Below are positions 9,115 to 18,776 of a stretch of 64,000 bases of DNA, piece after piece. How positions within the stretch are numbered: the stretch's first letter is position 1; each line of letters starts with the position of its first letter. The notes below the pieces were generated by a model, which saw nothing but the letters and a program-made list of their open reading frames with translations, was not told where the DNA came from and searched no databases. Both the position numbers and the translations under genes were made by a program. Source of the DNA: an uncultured Rhodospirillaceae bacterium (GTDB lineage Bacteria; Pseudomonadota; Alphaproteobacteria; Azospirillales; Azospirillaceae); the NCBI GenBank assembly GCA_937927415.1, contig CALBDS010000045.1:40730-104729 (forward strand). Reading direction: 5' to 3'.

Positions 9115-9369
9115 GATCTTTGGTAAACAAGGGAAAGGCGGTGCCGGGGAGCGGCCCGCGGACTGGTCCGTGTGCAGACCGTCCGGATGGCTGACGGATC
9201 AGGCATACTCTATCGTCCGGCACGATGGGGGGGAAGGGCTTCCGTCCGAATCGGGCAAGAATCGTTTGCCCGCCCGCAAGGTTGCTGTTGCGTGGGATGC
9301 CTGTCGTTTCTTACCCTCGGTACCGGACAGGCGGAGAGCGGAGCCGCTGCAAGGAAGGCGTTCGGCACC

Positions 9370-11619
9370 ATGACATCAGAGGATCACCCAGGCCGCGCGC
9401 GTCCGGATGCGGCACCACCCCGCGGCCTGGCCGGGCGGGTGGCGGACATGGCGTGGCGGTCCCTGGCATCGGTGCCGTTCCTGATGGTGGCGTCGGGTGT
9501 TGCCTTCATCATGGTGGTCAACGCCCTGATCGGATACGGCATCTGGCAGAACCGGCGCGACGCGCTGGCCACCGCCCGGCATAATCTGGAGCAATCGGCC
9601 CGGATGCTGGACGAACAGGTCGTCCACACCGTGGAATCCGCCGACTGGCTGTTCGCCGACATCGACGCCATGCTGGCCATGGGCGGGGAGATCGTCAGCG
9701 ATTCCCGCACCGCCGCCAATGTGTTCCGTTACCTGCGCCTGCGGCGGGATGCGTTTCCGCCGGTGGCCGACATTCTGGTGGCCGGGCCGGATGGGCGGGT
9801 GCGCTATTCCGCCTCCGGCAACCGTCCGATTGATTTCGACCTGCGCGAGCGTCCCTATTTCAGCGTCCACCGCGACCGGGTGGATGCCGGCCTGTATGTG
9901 GGCGCGCCCTTGGCCGGGCGGCTGTTCGGCAAGGCCCCGCTGGTGCCCATCAGCCGGCGTCTGAGCCAGCCTGACGGCGGTTTCGGCGGGGTGATGGTGA
10001 TCCTGCTCAACCCGGCGGCGCTGGATTCCGCCTTTGCCGCCGCGCGGACGCAGCGGGGCACCTCGGCCCTGCTGGCGCTGGACAGTGGTGATGAAACCGG
10101 CGGTGTGGTGCTGGCCAACCAGCACGCCGCCGAGGCGCTGGTGGGGACGTCGTTCAGCGACTGGCCGGCGCTGGCCGCGGCCGTGGGCGCGGCGGCGGAG
10201 GGTACCCACATCCTGGAATCCCCCGGCGGGGCCGATTATCTGGTCAGCTTCCGCCACACGGCGCGCTATCCCTTCCTCATCGTCACCACCCAGCTTCAGG
10301 CGGACGCCCTGGCCGACTGGCGGCGGGACACCGCGGCGTGGTCGTTCGTCGGTGCCGCCATGACCTCGGCCATCGCCGTGCTGACGTGGTTCGTGGTGCG
10401 CCAGCACCGGCGGCGGGAACAGGATCAGGAAAAGCTGGCCCAGGCGTCCCGCCGCATCCGCGGCATCCTGGAATCCATGATGGATGCGGTCATCACCATC
10501 GATTCGACCGGGCGTATCGAAACCTTCAACCGCGCCGCCGAAGCGATGTTCGGCTACCGCGAGAGCGAGGCGGTGGGGCGGAGCGTCGATATCCTGATCC
10601 CCGAACCCTTTTGCCAGGATCATGGGCGGTGGCTGGCGGAATACCGGCCGGGGCATGGGTCGCGCATCATCGGCAACGACCGCGAGGTGATGGCCCAGCG
10701 CCGCGACGGCACCGTGTTTCCGATGAATCTGGCGGTCAGCGAACTGGTGCTGAACCAGACCGACGGGGAAAAGGACGGCACCGTCCGCCGCCTGTTCGTC
10801 GGCGTCATCCGCGACATCACCGTGCGCAAGCAGAAGGAAGCGGAGGTGCTGGCCGCCAAGAGCCAGGCGGAAATGGCCAACCGCGCCAAGAGCGAGTTCC
10901 TGGCGAACATGAGCCACGAATTGCGCACGCCGCTCAACGCCATCATCGGCTTTTCCGAGATCCTCGATTCCGAATTCTTCGGCAAGCTGAACGAGCGGCA
11001 GAAATCCTGCGCCAAGGACATCTACGACAGCGGGCGCCACCTGCTGGACATCGTGAACGCCGTGCTCGACATGTCGAAGATCGAGGCGGGGCGCTACGAA
11101 CTGACCGAGGAACTGTTCGACCCGGCGGAAGCCCTGACCCAGTGCCTGACCATGGTGCGTGAGCGCGCCGCCGACGCCAGGATCGAACTGGTGCAGGAGT
11201 TGAACATCACCCACCCGTCGATCTGGGCCGACCGGCGGGCCTTCAAGCAGGTGATTTTGAACCTGCTGTCCAACGCCATCAAATTCACGCCCAAGGGCGG
11301 GCGGGTGTCGTTGGATGCGCTGGTGGACGAGGATGGCTGTCTGGTGGTGTCGGTCACCGACACCGGCATCGGCATCCCCGCCGATTTCATGGCCCATTTG
11401 TTCGAACCCTTCCGGCAGGCCGACAATTCCGCCAGCCGCCGCTACGAGGGCACCGGGCTGGGGCTGTCCATCTCCAAGAACTTCATGGAACTGCACGGCG
11501 GCTCGCTGACCTGCGCCAGCGAGGTGGGGGTGGGAACCACCATGACCGCCCGCCTGCCGTCCTCCCGCGTCATGACCGGGGATCCCCGAGCCGCCCTGGC
11601 GGCGTCGGGGGTCGGTTGA
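9370..11619 (+). CDS. membrane PAS sensor histidine kinase
   Basis: A 749-residue two-component kinase. TM1 (about 33-59) and TM2 (about 322-345) bracket a ~260-residue extracytoplasmic region containing DILVAGPDGRVRYSASG and ERPYFSVHRD, typical of a PDC/dCache sensor. A cytoplasmic PAS domain (MMDAVITIDSTGRIETFN) follows, then a HisKA dimerisation helix with phosphoacceptor His516 (SHELRTPLNAIIGFSEIL). The ATPase has NLLSNAIKFTPKGG, DTGIGIP and GTGLGLSIS. No receiver domain and no adjacent response regulator, so it is an orphan kinase of unknown partner. The ATG at 9370 has AAGGAAGG upstream; the frame is open to 9172 but that extension lacks similarity to the family. Confidence 0.9.
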   Translation: MTSEDHPGRARPDAAPPRGLAGRVADMAWRSLASVPFLMVASGVAFIMVVNALIGYGIWQNRRDALATARHNLEQSARMLDEQVVHTVESADWLFADIDAMLAMGGEIVSDSRTAANVFRYLRLRRDAFPPVADILVAGPDGRVRYSASGNRPIDFDLRERPYFSVHRDRVDAGLYVGAPLAGRLFGKAPLVPISRRLSQPDGGFGGVMVILLNPAALDSAFAAARTQRGTSALLALDSGDETGGVVLANQHAAEALVGTSFSDWPALAAAVGAAAEGTHILESPGGADYLVSFRHTARYPFLIVTTQLQADALADWRRDTAAWSFVGAAMTSAIAVLTWFVVRQHRRREQDQEKLAQASRRIRGILESMMDAVITIDSTGRIETFNRAAEAMFGYRESEAVGRSVDILIPEPFCQDHGRWLAEYRPGHGSRIIGNDREVMAQRRDGTVFPMNLAVSELVLNQTDGEKDGTVRRLFVGVIRDITVRKQKEAEVLAAKSQAEMANRAKSEFLANMSHELRTPLNAIIGFSEILDSEFFGKLNERQKSCAKDIYDSGRHLLDIVNAVLDMSKIEAGRYELTEELFDPAEALTQCLTMVRERAADARIELVQELNITHPSIWADRRAFKQVILNLLSNAIKFTPKGGRVSLDALVDEDGCLVVSVTDTGIGIPADFMAHLFEPFRQADNSASRRYEGTGLGLSISKNFMELHGGSLTCASEVGVGTTMTARLPSSRVMTGDPRAALAASGVG

Positions 11620-11697
11620 GGCTGGCGGCGTTTTGTCCGTAAGACATTAATATATTTGTGGTTTTTGGGCTGATTTGCTACCTGTGCAACCATTGCG

Positions 11698-14151
11698 ATG
11701 TTTGGCGTGATGGTCATGAGCGATGCTGCCCCCGAAACCCGCCCGGCTGTTGCCACGGATTCCCTGACAACCGGCGTGATCGGCCATATCCGCGGGCTGG
11801 TGGATGGGAATGGCGCCGTGGGGGCCGACCTGTCGGTTCAGCGGGCCGAACGGAACGATTGGCGCATCGGGCTGGAGTTGACAGTATCTGTTGGCGGGCG
11901 ATGGGAACGCCATGCGGAGCCGGGGCGGTTTTCACCGTCGGGGTCCTTGGGCTTTGCCGACGGCGATGCGGTGATGGCGGCGGTCAACCGCGACTGTTCG
12001 GCGGCGATCAACGATCCCGACACCGCGGCGGCGGTGGCGCGGATGCTGTCGTCGGATCCCATTGCCCGCCTGACATCCCTGGAGGACGGCTATCGGATCC
12101 GCAGCCTGCCGGGGGCCTATCATTACTGCGACCATTGCCCGACCTGCCGGGGGCACGGGGATGTGCCGTGCGACCACATGTTCTGTCAGTTCGGCAAGGT
12201 GCGGTGCAGTGCCTGTGACGGCACCGGGGAGCGCATCTGCGGCCGCTGTTCCGGGTCGGGGCAGGTGCAGACCCAGGTGGCGGTGTGGAACAACGGCAGC
12301 TATGTGCACCAGTACGGCATGACCACCTGCCCGGATTGCGGCGGGCGGCGGCGGTACGGGCACTGCATGGCCTTCGGCTGCATGAACGGGATGGTCGATT
12401 GCCCGCGGTGCGGCGGGCTGATGCGGATCGGCTGCGATCCGTGCAAAAGGACGGGCTGGTTCACGTACCAGTATTCCACATGGCTGAAGGGGAAGGTGTC
12501 GCGGAGCTGGGTTCTGCCCCGTTCGCTGCCGGAGTCCTTCACCGGGCCGCTGAAGACCATGACGATTTCCAGCCTGCCCGGCCGGCACGCCGATGTCCGC
12601 GCCACCGGCACCCGCACGGGGCCGGGCTGGGCCGCCGCCGATTACGAGGCGACGGTCCCCCATGTCCATGCGGAGATGACGTGCAGGACCGCCGACATCA
12701 CCGTCGATGCCATCGGCAAGACCGGGCACATCCCGGCGATGCCGCATTTCCTCGACACCCTGCTGTTCCCGGTGCGTGACATCATCCGGCAGGCAGCGCC
12801 GCGCGTAGCATTGGAAGCCGCCCGGACCACCCGCGTCACCCAGGCCGTTCTGGATGCCGTGGGCGAGGCCGGGCGGTTCGATCCGGGTGCGGTGGCCCGC
12901 CGCTTCGATGGGGCGGTGGCGGAATGGGTGGTGCACGGCATTCACGAGCGGCTGGTCGCCGCCTATGACGGCATCGGCCGGTCCTCGGTCAAGCGGACGT
13001 GGCTGCTGGGGGCGCCCCTGGCCCTGGCGGCGGCGCTGGCGGTGCCGTTCTATGATGTTCCCGGCCGTGTGCTCGACCGGGCTGCGGAGGCCGGGCTGAT
13101 CGGTTTCTGGGGTCAGACCTCATGGAATCTGGTCGATGGGGTGATGAGCGCGCTGCCGTTCCTGGTGCTGTGGCGGCTGGCCGGGCGCCAGGGGCGCAAG
13201 GCCGCGCAGGCGGTGGTCGGCGGCCACGCCGTCCGGCGCCCGCGGCAAGGCAACTGGCCGTGGGCGGTCGCCGCGATCATCGCAACCGCCCATCTGAGCA
13301 TGATCGGCACCCGTTTCTACGCCGATGAGATGGTGGGGATTCCGGCGCTGGATGAGGTCAAGCGGACGGCCGCCGGCCTGTGGGACCGCTACGCCCCCGA
13401 AGCCCTGACGTCGTGGCTGGACACATCCCTCGGGGCGCCGGTTCCGCTGGGGGATCTGCGTCTGGAGCACCGGCCGGTGGTGAAACCGCCGCCGGTTCTG
13501 GTGGATGACACGCTGCTGCCGCCGTCCAGCCGCCCGCGCCTGACGCCCAGACCGCTGCCGTCGAACGCGGAGACGCGCGGCGATGCCAACGTCTTCCGTT
13601 TCCAGGCCGGGCTGGAGCAACTGGGCTTCTACACCGGCAAGCCGGATGGGGAGATGGGGCCGAAAACCAAGAGCGCCCTGGACGCCTTCCTGTCCAAAGT
13701 TCCCGACACGCCGGCCATGAGCCGGTTCGAAAGCAAGGGGCTGGCTTTCCTGATCGAGGGGGCGTTGCGCAACGACTACCGCCTGACGCTGGGGGCGGTG
13801 GACCGGGGGCCTGCCGGGCCGCTGTCCAATCTGGCCCGCGCGCACCTGAAAGGGGATGATCTCACCCGCCTGAACGCCGCGGTGAAACGGGCGGCGTCGG
13901 AGCCGGGAACGGTGCAGTCCTGGCGCCGTCAGGATGGGCAGATGGGGGGGCTGGTGGCGGTCCAGGTGCTGCCGCGGCAGCCGGGTTGCCTGCGCCTGGA
14001 GGTGGAGGTCGAGGTGAAAGGGGCGGTGGAAGCCACCGGCCCCCAAACCCTGTGCGGCCTTGATGCCGGAGTCCGGCGCAAGGATGGCGGAGGGATCGAC
14101 CTGGACCTGCCGGAGGAGGATGCCCCCGCCGAGGCGGGAAGCACCCCATAA
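11698..14151 (+). CDS. multidomain membrane protein: DnaJ-type zinc-finger repeats, TM segments, peptidoglycan-binding domain
   Basis: An 817-residue protein I do not recognise as a named family. Residues ~144-250 hold a dense run of CxxC pairs, several in the DnaJ CxxCxGxG form (CPTCRGHGD, CSACDGTGE, CGRCSGSGQ, CPDCGGRRR, CPRCGG). Three hydrophobic stretches follow at about 435-453, 479-496 and 521-537. After a proline-rich linker, FQAGLEQLGFYTGKPDGEMG (from about 632) looks like a PG_binding_1 domain (repeat with GxxDGxxG). The C-terminal ~60 residues weakly resemble the Trp/Cys-containing tail of outer-membrane surface antigens. This suggests an envelope-spanning protein with a cytoplasmic zinc domain; topology is inferred. 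Three in-frame ATGs lie at 11698, 11710 and 11716 with no clear ribosome site, so the start is uncertain. Confidence 0.7.
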   Translation: MFGVMVMSDAAPETRPAVATDSLTTGVIGHIRGLVDGNGAVGADLSVQRAERNDWRIGLELTVSVGGRWERHAEPGRFSPSGSLGFADGDAVMAAVNRDCSAAINDPDTAAAVARMLSSDPIARLTSLEDGYRIRSLPGAYHYCDHCPTCRGHGDVPCDHMFCQFGKVRCSACDGTGERICGRCSGSGQVQTQVAVWNNGSYVHQYGMTTCPDCGGRRRYGHCMAFGCMNGMVDCPRCGGLMRIGCDPCKRTGWFTYQYSTWLKGKVSRSWVLPRSLPESFTGPLKTMTISSLPGRHADVRATGTRTGPGWAAADYEATVPHVHAEMTCRTADITVDAIGKTGHIPAMPHFLDTLLFPVRDIIRQAAPRVALEAARTTRVTQAVLDAVGEAGRFDPGAVARRFDGAVAEWVVHGIHERLVAAYDGIGRSSVKRTWLLGAPLALAAALAVPFYDVPGRVLDRAAEAGLIGFWGQTSWNLVDGVMSALPFLVLWRLAGRQGRKAAQAVVGGHAVRRPRQGNWPWAVAAIIATAHLSMIGTRFYADEMVGIPALDEVKRTAAGLWDRYAPEALTSWLDTSLGAPVPLGDLRLEHRPVVKPPPVLVDDTLLPPSSRPRLTPRPLPSNAETRGDANVFRFQAGLEQLGFYTGKPDGEMGPKTKSALDAFLSKVPDTPAMSRFESKGLAFLIEGALRNDYRLTLGAVDRGPAGPLSNLARAHLKGDDLTRLNAAVKRAASEPGTVQSWRRQDGQMGGLVAVQVLPRQPGCLRLEVEVEVKGAVEATGPQTLCGLDAGVRRKDGGGIDLDLPEEDAPAEAGSTP

Positions 14152-14155
14152 GCGC

Positions 14156-14188
14156 GCACCCCTCTCCCCGGTCGGGGGAGAGGGGTGC
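14156..14188. terminator. strong GC hairpin between convergent genes
   Basis: GCACCCCTCTCCCC pairs with GGGGAGAGGGGTGC around a short GGTCG loop, just after the stop of the 817-residue gene and just before the stop of the convergent helicase gene. There is no T-run on either side, so it is a hairpin terminator of uncertain strength. Its CCCTCTCCCC core recurs in the palindromic element at 59971. Confidence 0.6.
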
Positions 14189-14196
14189 CATACGGA

Positions 14197-15648
<1,452 letters not shown>

Positions 15649-15796
15649 AGAATCTCTTTTCCTGGAGTGATAGCCGCCGTCCCGGCAGTAGGCCGGGCAC
15701 TTCATTCACCAAAGGCGGCAGATCCAACCGGCACCGGGCACAACAACAGCCCGGCCAGCCCCCAGTAAACGCGGCAGCCTTGACATAAGGGTAAGT

Positions 15797-15848
15797 GGCC
15801 GCGCTGGCAAGCATCAACGGTCACGAACCGATGCTTGCCGGCGCGGCC
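15797..15848. repeat. long imperfect hairpin between sodC and helicase genes
   Basis: Two 19-base arms (15797-15815 and 15830-15848) are reverse complements with one mismatch, around a 14-base loop that itself holds GGT/ACC. It lies 45 bases beyond the sodC stop and about 150 bases upstream of the helicase start; both genes read on the minus strand. No T-run follows. It may be a rho-assisted sodC terminator, a helicase leader structure, or a REP-like element. On the minus strand TTGCCA and TATGTC spaced by 17 overlap its far arm and could be a helicase promoter. Confidence 0.5.
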
Positions 15849-15892
15849 CTGCCTTGCAACAGGCAGCGGCGGCGGATGTTGACCGGGGAAAA

Positions 15893-16456
15893 TCAGCCTT
15901 TGGTGATGACGCCGCAGCCCACCCGGTCGCCGGAATTCCCGGCCGGCTGGGTGGCGTAGTCGTCGGGGTCGGCGTGGACGACGATGGCGGTGCCGCCCTC
16001 CTTGAACACGCTGTTGGCACCGCTGCCCAGGGTCACCAGATGGGTGATGGCTTCCACCCCCGCCTTGCCCTGGGCATCGGCCAGGATGTTGGGCAGGTCG
16101 CCCGAATGGATCGGGGCGTCGTGAAGCCCGTGCTTGCCGTTGCCGGGGTTGAAATGGCCGCCCGCCGCCGCGAAGTCGGGGGTGCAGGTACCGTTGGTGT
16201 GGATGTGGATGGCGTGCCAGCCGGGCGCCAGCCCGCCGAGTTCGCCGTGCAGCACCACCCCATGGGGATACTGCGTCAGGGTCAGGGTGCCCAGATCCTT
16301 GCCGTCCGGCCCCTTCACGGCGGCGGTGGCGGTGGGCAGCGGATCCTCGGCAGCCGCCGTGCCGAAAACAGCCGTGCCGACCAGAGCGGCCCCGGCGATG
16401 GCGGTGAGGGCCAGGAGGGGGCCGAGGGTCCGGCGGGTGGCGGGATGGCGGCGCAT
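15893..16456 (-). CDS. sodC: Cu/Zn superoxide dismutase, periplasmic
   Basis: A 187-residue secreted Cu/Zn superoxide dismutase that dismutates superoxide in the periplasm. A basic, hydrophobic signal peptide (LALTAIAGAALVGTAVFGTAAA) ends near AAAEDP, suggesting cleavage by signal peptidase I. Metal ligands are visible in WHAIHIHTNGTC (copper His pair and a disulphide Cys), GGHFNPGNGKHG and IHSGDLPNI (bridging and zinc His/Asp), and TAIVVHADPDDYATQP. The second disulphide Cys is in RVGCGVI. ATG 16456 has GGAGAG at good spacing; the frame continues upstream to 16522 without a signal-like sequence. It is monocistronic, with gaps on both sides. Confidence 0.92.
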   Translation of the reverse strand: MRRHPATRRTLGPLLALTAIAGAALVGTAVFGTAAAEDPLPTATAAVKGPDGKDLGTLTLTQYPHGVVLHGELGGLAPGWHAIHIHTNGTCTPDFAAAGGHFNPGNGKHGLHDAPIHSGDLPNILADAQGKAGVEAITHLVTLGSGANSVFKEGGTAIVVHADPDDYATQPAGNSGDRVGCGVITKG

Positions 16457-16565
16457 TGAAAACTCTCCGTGCGGTCGGTTCTGCCTGCCGGCCATCAGGC
16501 CACCCCGCCACCGCGCCGTCAACGCCCCCGGAGGTCGTAGCCGGAAGCGCCGAGCGGCGGACGGA

Positions 16566-18650
16566 TCAGCCCCGGATGCCGGACAGGAACTGTTCCACCT
16601 GCTGTTCCACGGCCTGGGAATCCTGGCGCACGTCGCCGGCCCGCTGGGCCACCAGGGTGCACAGGTCGCCGATGCCGCTGACGGTGGTGGAAATGCCCTG
16701 GATGGCGGCGGACACCCGTGCGGTGCCGTCGGCGGCTTCCTGGGTGTTGCGGGCGATTTCCTGGGTGGCGGCGGCCTGTTCCTCCACCGCCGCGGCGATG
16801 GTGGCCGAGGTTTCGTTGATCCGCTTCACCGTGACCACCACGCTGCCGATGGCGGCGGTGGCCGACCGGGTGTCGTTGCGGATCTGGTCCACCAGGGTGG
16901 AGATGTCGCCGGTTGCCTTGGCCGTCTGGTTGGCCAGTGTCTTGACCTCCTGCGCCACCACGGCGAAGCCCTTGCCGGCCTCACCGGCCCGTGCCGCTTC
17001 GATCGTCGCGTTCAGCGCCAGAAGGTTGGTCTGGGCGGCGATGTCGGAAATCAGGCTGACCACGCTGCCGATCTGCTCGGCATTCTGGTTCAGCGCGTCC
17101 ACCACGCGGTCGGTGTTTTCCGCCTCGGTCGCCGCCTGCCGGGCGATGTCGGCGGATTCGGCGATGCGGGCGGCGATCTCGCCGATGGAAGCGCGCAGTT
17201 CTTCCGCCGCACCGGCCACGGTCTGCACGTTGTGCGACGCCTGTTCCGCCGCGCGGGCACCGGCATCGGTTTCACCGGCGGCACGGCCGGTTTCGTCGGC
17301 CATCCGGCGGGCGCTGTCGGCCATGGTGTCCGCTTCGGTCGCCATGTTGCGGATCAGCGTCCCCACCTGACGTTCGAAGCCGTCGGCCAGGGTGATGCGG
17401 GACTTATGGTCCCGCTCCGCCTGTTCCGCTTCCCGCCGGGCCTGATCGGTGCGCAGCCGTTCCGCCTCCGCCAGGCCGTCGCGGACGGTTTCCACCGACC
17501 GGGCCATGGTGCCGATCTCGTCGGCCCGGTCACGGTTGGGGACCGTGATCGACAGGTCGCGGCGGGACAGCCGGGTCATGGTGTCGATCAGGCTGGTGAT
17601 CGGGCGGGTGATGCTGACCCCCAGCCACCAGAACGCCGCCGCCCCCAGCAGCAGCAGCACCGCCGCCACCACGGCCAGTTGCGTCACCGCTTGTTCCACC
17701 GGTTCCTCGACCGCGGTCAGGGGGACGGCGGCCAGCACGGTCCAGCGGGCCTTGGCCTGGGGGAACGACACCGACACCGCGGAAATCAGCGACGACGCGC
17801 CGTTGAACGGGCCGGTGCGGTGGACGGCCCGCCCGTTGGCGGTGCCGGCATCCGACGTCAGGGCACGGATCAGGGCGTCGTCGGCGGGCTTGCCCAGCCG
17901 GGCGGTGTCGGGATGGGCCACCCACACCCCGTCATCGCTGACCAGCCCCACCCAGCCGGTGTCCAGCGGACGCAGGGCGGCGAAGGTCTTTTGCAGCGTG
18001 GTCAGGGCGGTGTCGGCGGTGGCGATGCCGATGGGCTTGCCCTTGCCGTCGCGCAAGGGGACGCTGGACGTGATCATCATCACGTCCGTCCCCTCCACCG
18101 GATAGATGTAGGGGGAGGTCAGCACCGGCGCGTTGCGGCGCAGGGGATCGCTGTACCAGTTTTCGATCCCCGCCTCGGGCGTCATGGTCAGGACCTCGAT
18201 CCCCACGCCGCCGTTGTTGGGCTTGTTGTAGAAATAGGGGACGAATCGTCCGGTCGCGTCGGCGCCCACCGTGCCGATCTGCGATGAATCAGCCCCACCC
18301 ACCGCGTTCGGCTCGAAGGCGGTGGTGATGCCCACCAGTTCGGGAAGGGAGGCGATCATCCCGGTGAGTTCCTGGACGATCTGGGGGCGGGTCATGGTCC
18401 CGGCCTTCAGCCCGTCGCTGAGGTAGCCGGCGACCACCCGCGACACCAGAATACCCTTGCCCACCTCCGCTTCCACCAGCCGGGCGGCCATGCGCGCGGT
18501 TTCGTCGGCGGAGCGGGTCGATTGCTCCTCGATGCCGCCGGCGACGAACCGCGCGGCGGTGAGCATCAGTGCGGCCACCACCAGAACGAAAATTCCGATG
18601 CCGGTTCCCAGCAGGCGGGCACGGATCGATGTGCGGAACAAAGACAGCAT
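16566..18650 (-). CDS. methyl-accepting chemotaxis protein, dCache-type sensor
   Basis: A 694-residue chemoreceptor. TM1 at about 14-36 and TM2 at about 320-345 enclose a ~280-residue periplasmic double-Cache sensor; FYNKPNNGGVGIE, WYSDPLRRN, TSPYIYPVEGTDVMMITSS and GIATADTAL follow the usual membrane-distal Cache pattern for small organic ligands such as amino acids. A HAMP domain (RADEIGTMARSVETVRDG) and the signalling coiled coil (NLLALNATIEAARAGEAGKG) follow. The start MLSLFRTSIRARLLG at 18650 has GGAG upstream and is preferred over the frame opening at 18734. A TATAAT-like -10 lies in the AT-rich region behind it. Independent of the DUF1329 operon upstream, although on the same strand. 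Confidence 0.9.
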   Translation of the reverse strand: MLSLFRTSIRARLLGTGIGIFVLVVAALMLTAARFVAGGIEEQSTRSADETARMAARLVEAEVGKGILVSRVVAGYLSDGLKAGTMTRPQIVQELTGMIASLPELVGITTAFEPNAVGGADSSQIGTVGADATGRFVPYFYNKPNNGGVGIEVLTMTPEAGIENWYSDPLRRNAPVLTSPYIYPVEGTDVMMITSSVPLRDGKGKPIGIATADTALTTLQKTFAALRPLDTGWVGLVSDDGVWVAHPDTARLGKPADDALIRALTSDAGTANGRAVHRTGPFNGASSLISAVSVSFPQAKARWTVLAAVPLTAVEEPVEQAVTQLAVVAAVLLLLGAAAFWWLGVSITRPITSLIDTMTRLSRRDLSITVPNRDRADEIGTMARSVETVRDGLAEAERLRTDQARREAEQAERDHKSRITLADGFERQVGTLIRNMATEADTMADSARRMADETGRAAGETDAGARAAEQASHNVQTVAGAAEELRASIGEIAARIAESADIARQAATEAENTDRVVDALNQNAEQIGSVVSLISDIAAQTNLLALNATIEAARAGEAGKGFAVVAQEVKTLANQTAKATGDISTLVDQIRNDTRSATAAIGSVVVTVKRINETSATIAAAVEEQAAATQEIARNTQEAADGTARVSAAIQGISTTVSGIGDLCTLVAQRAGDVRQDSQAVEQQVEQFLSGIRG

Positions 18651-18742
18651 GGTTCGCGGACTCCGGCAGCGGACAGTCCGGCCAATTCCCCCGCCATGTG
18701 ACGGTATGATCGGCCGTGGTTGTCGATCAGGCACAGAAAGGT

Positions 18743-18776
18743 ATTATAAAAAAATATATTAAAATTCTTTTTGCAA
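18743..18776 (-). promoter_or_regulatory. possible promoter of the dCache chemoreceptor gene
   Basis: On the minus strand a perfect TATAAT (18743-18748) sits in an AT tract of ~30 bases, very unlike the surrounding GC-rich DNA. The nearest -35-like word, TTGCAA, is 22 bases away, longer than usual, so the -35 assignment is doubtful. The tract overlaps the last codons of the DUF1329 gene. Confidence 0.3.
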
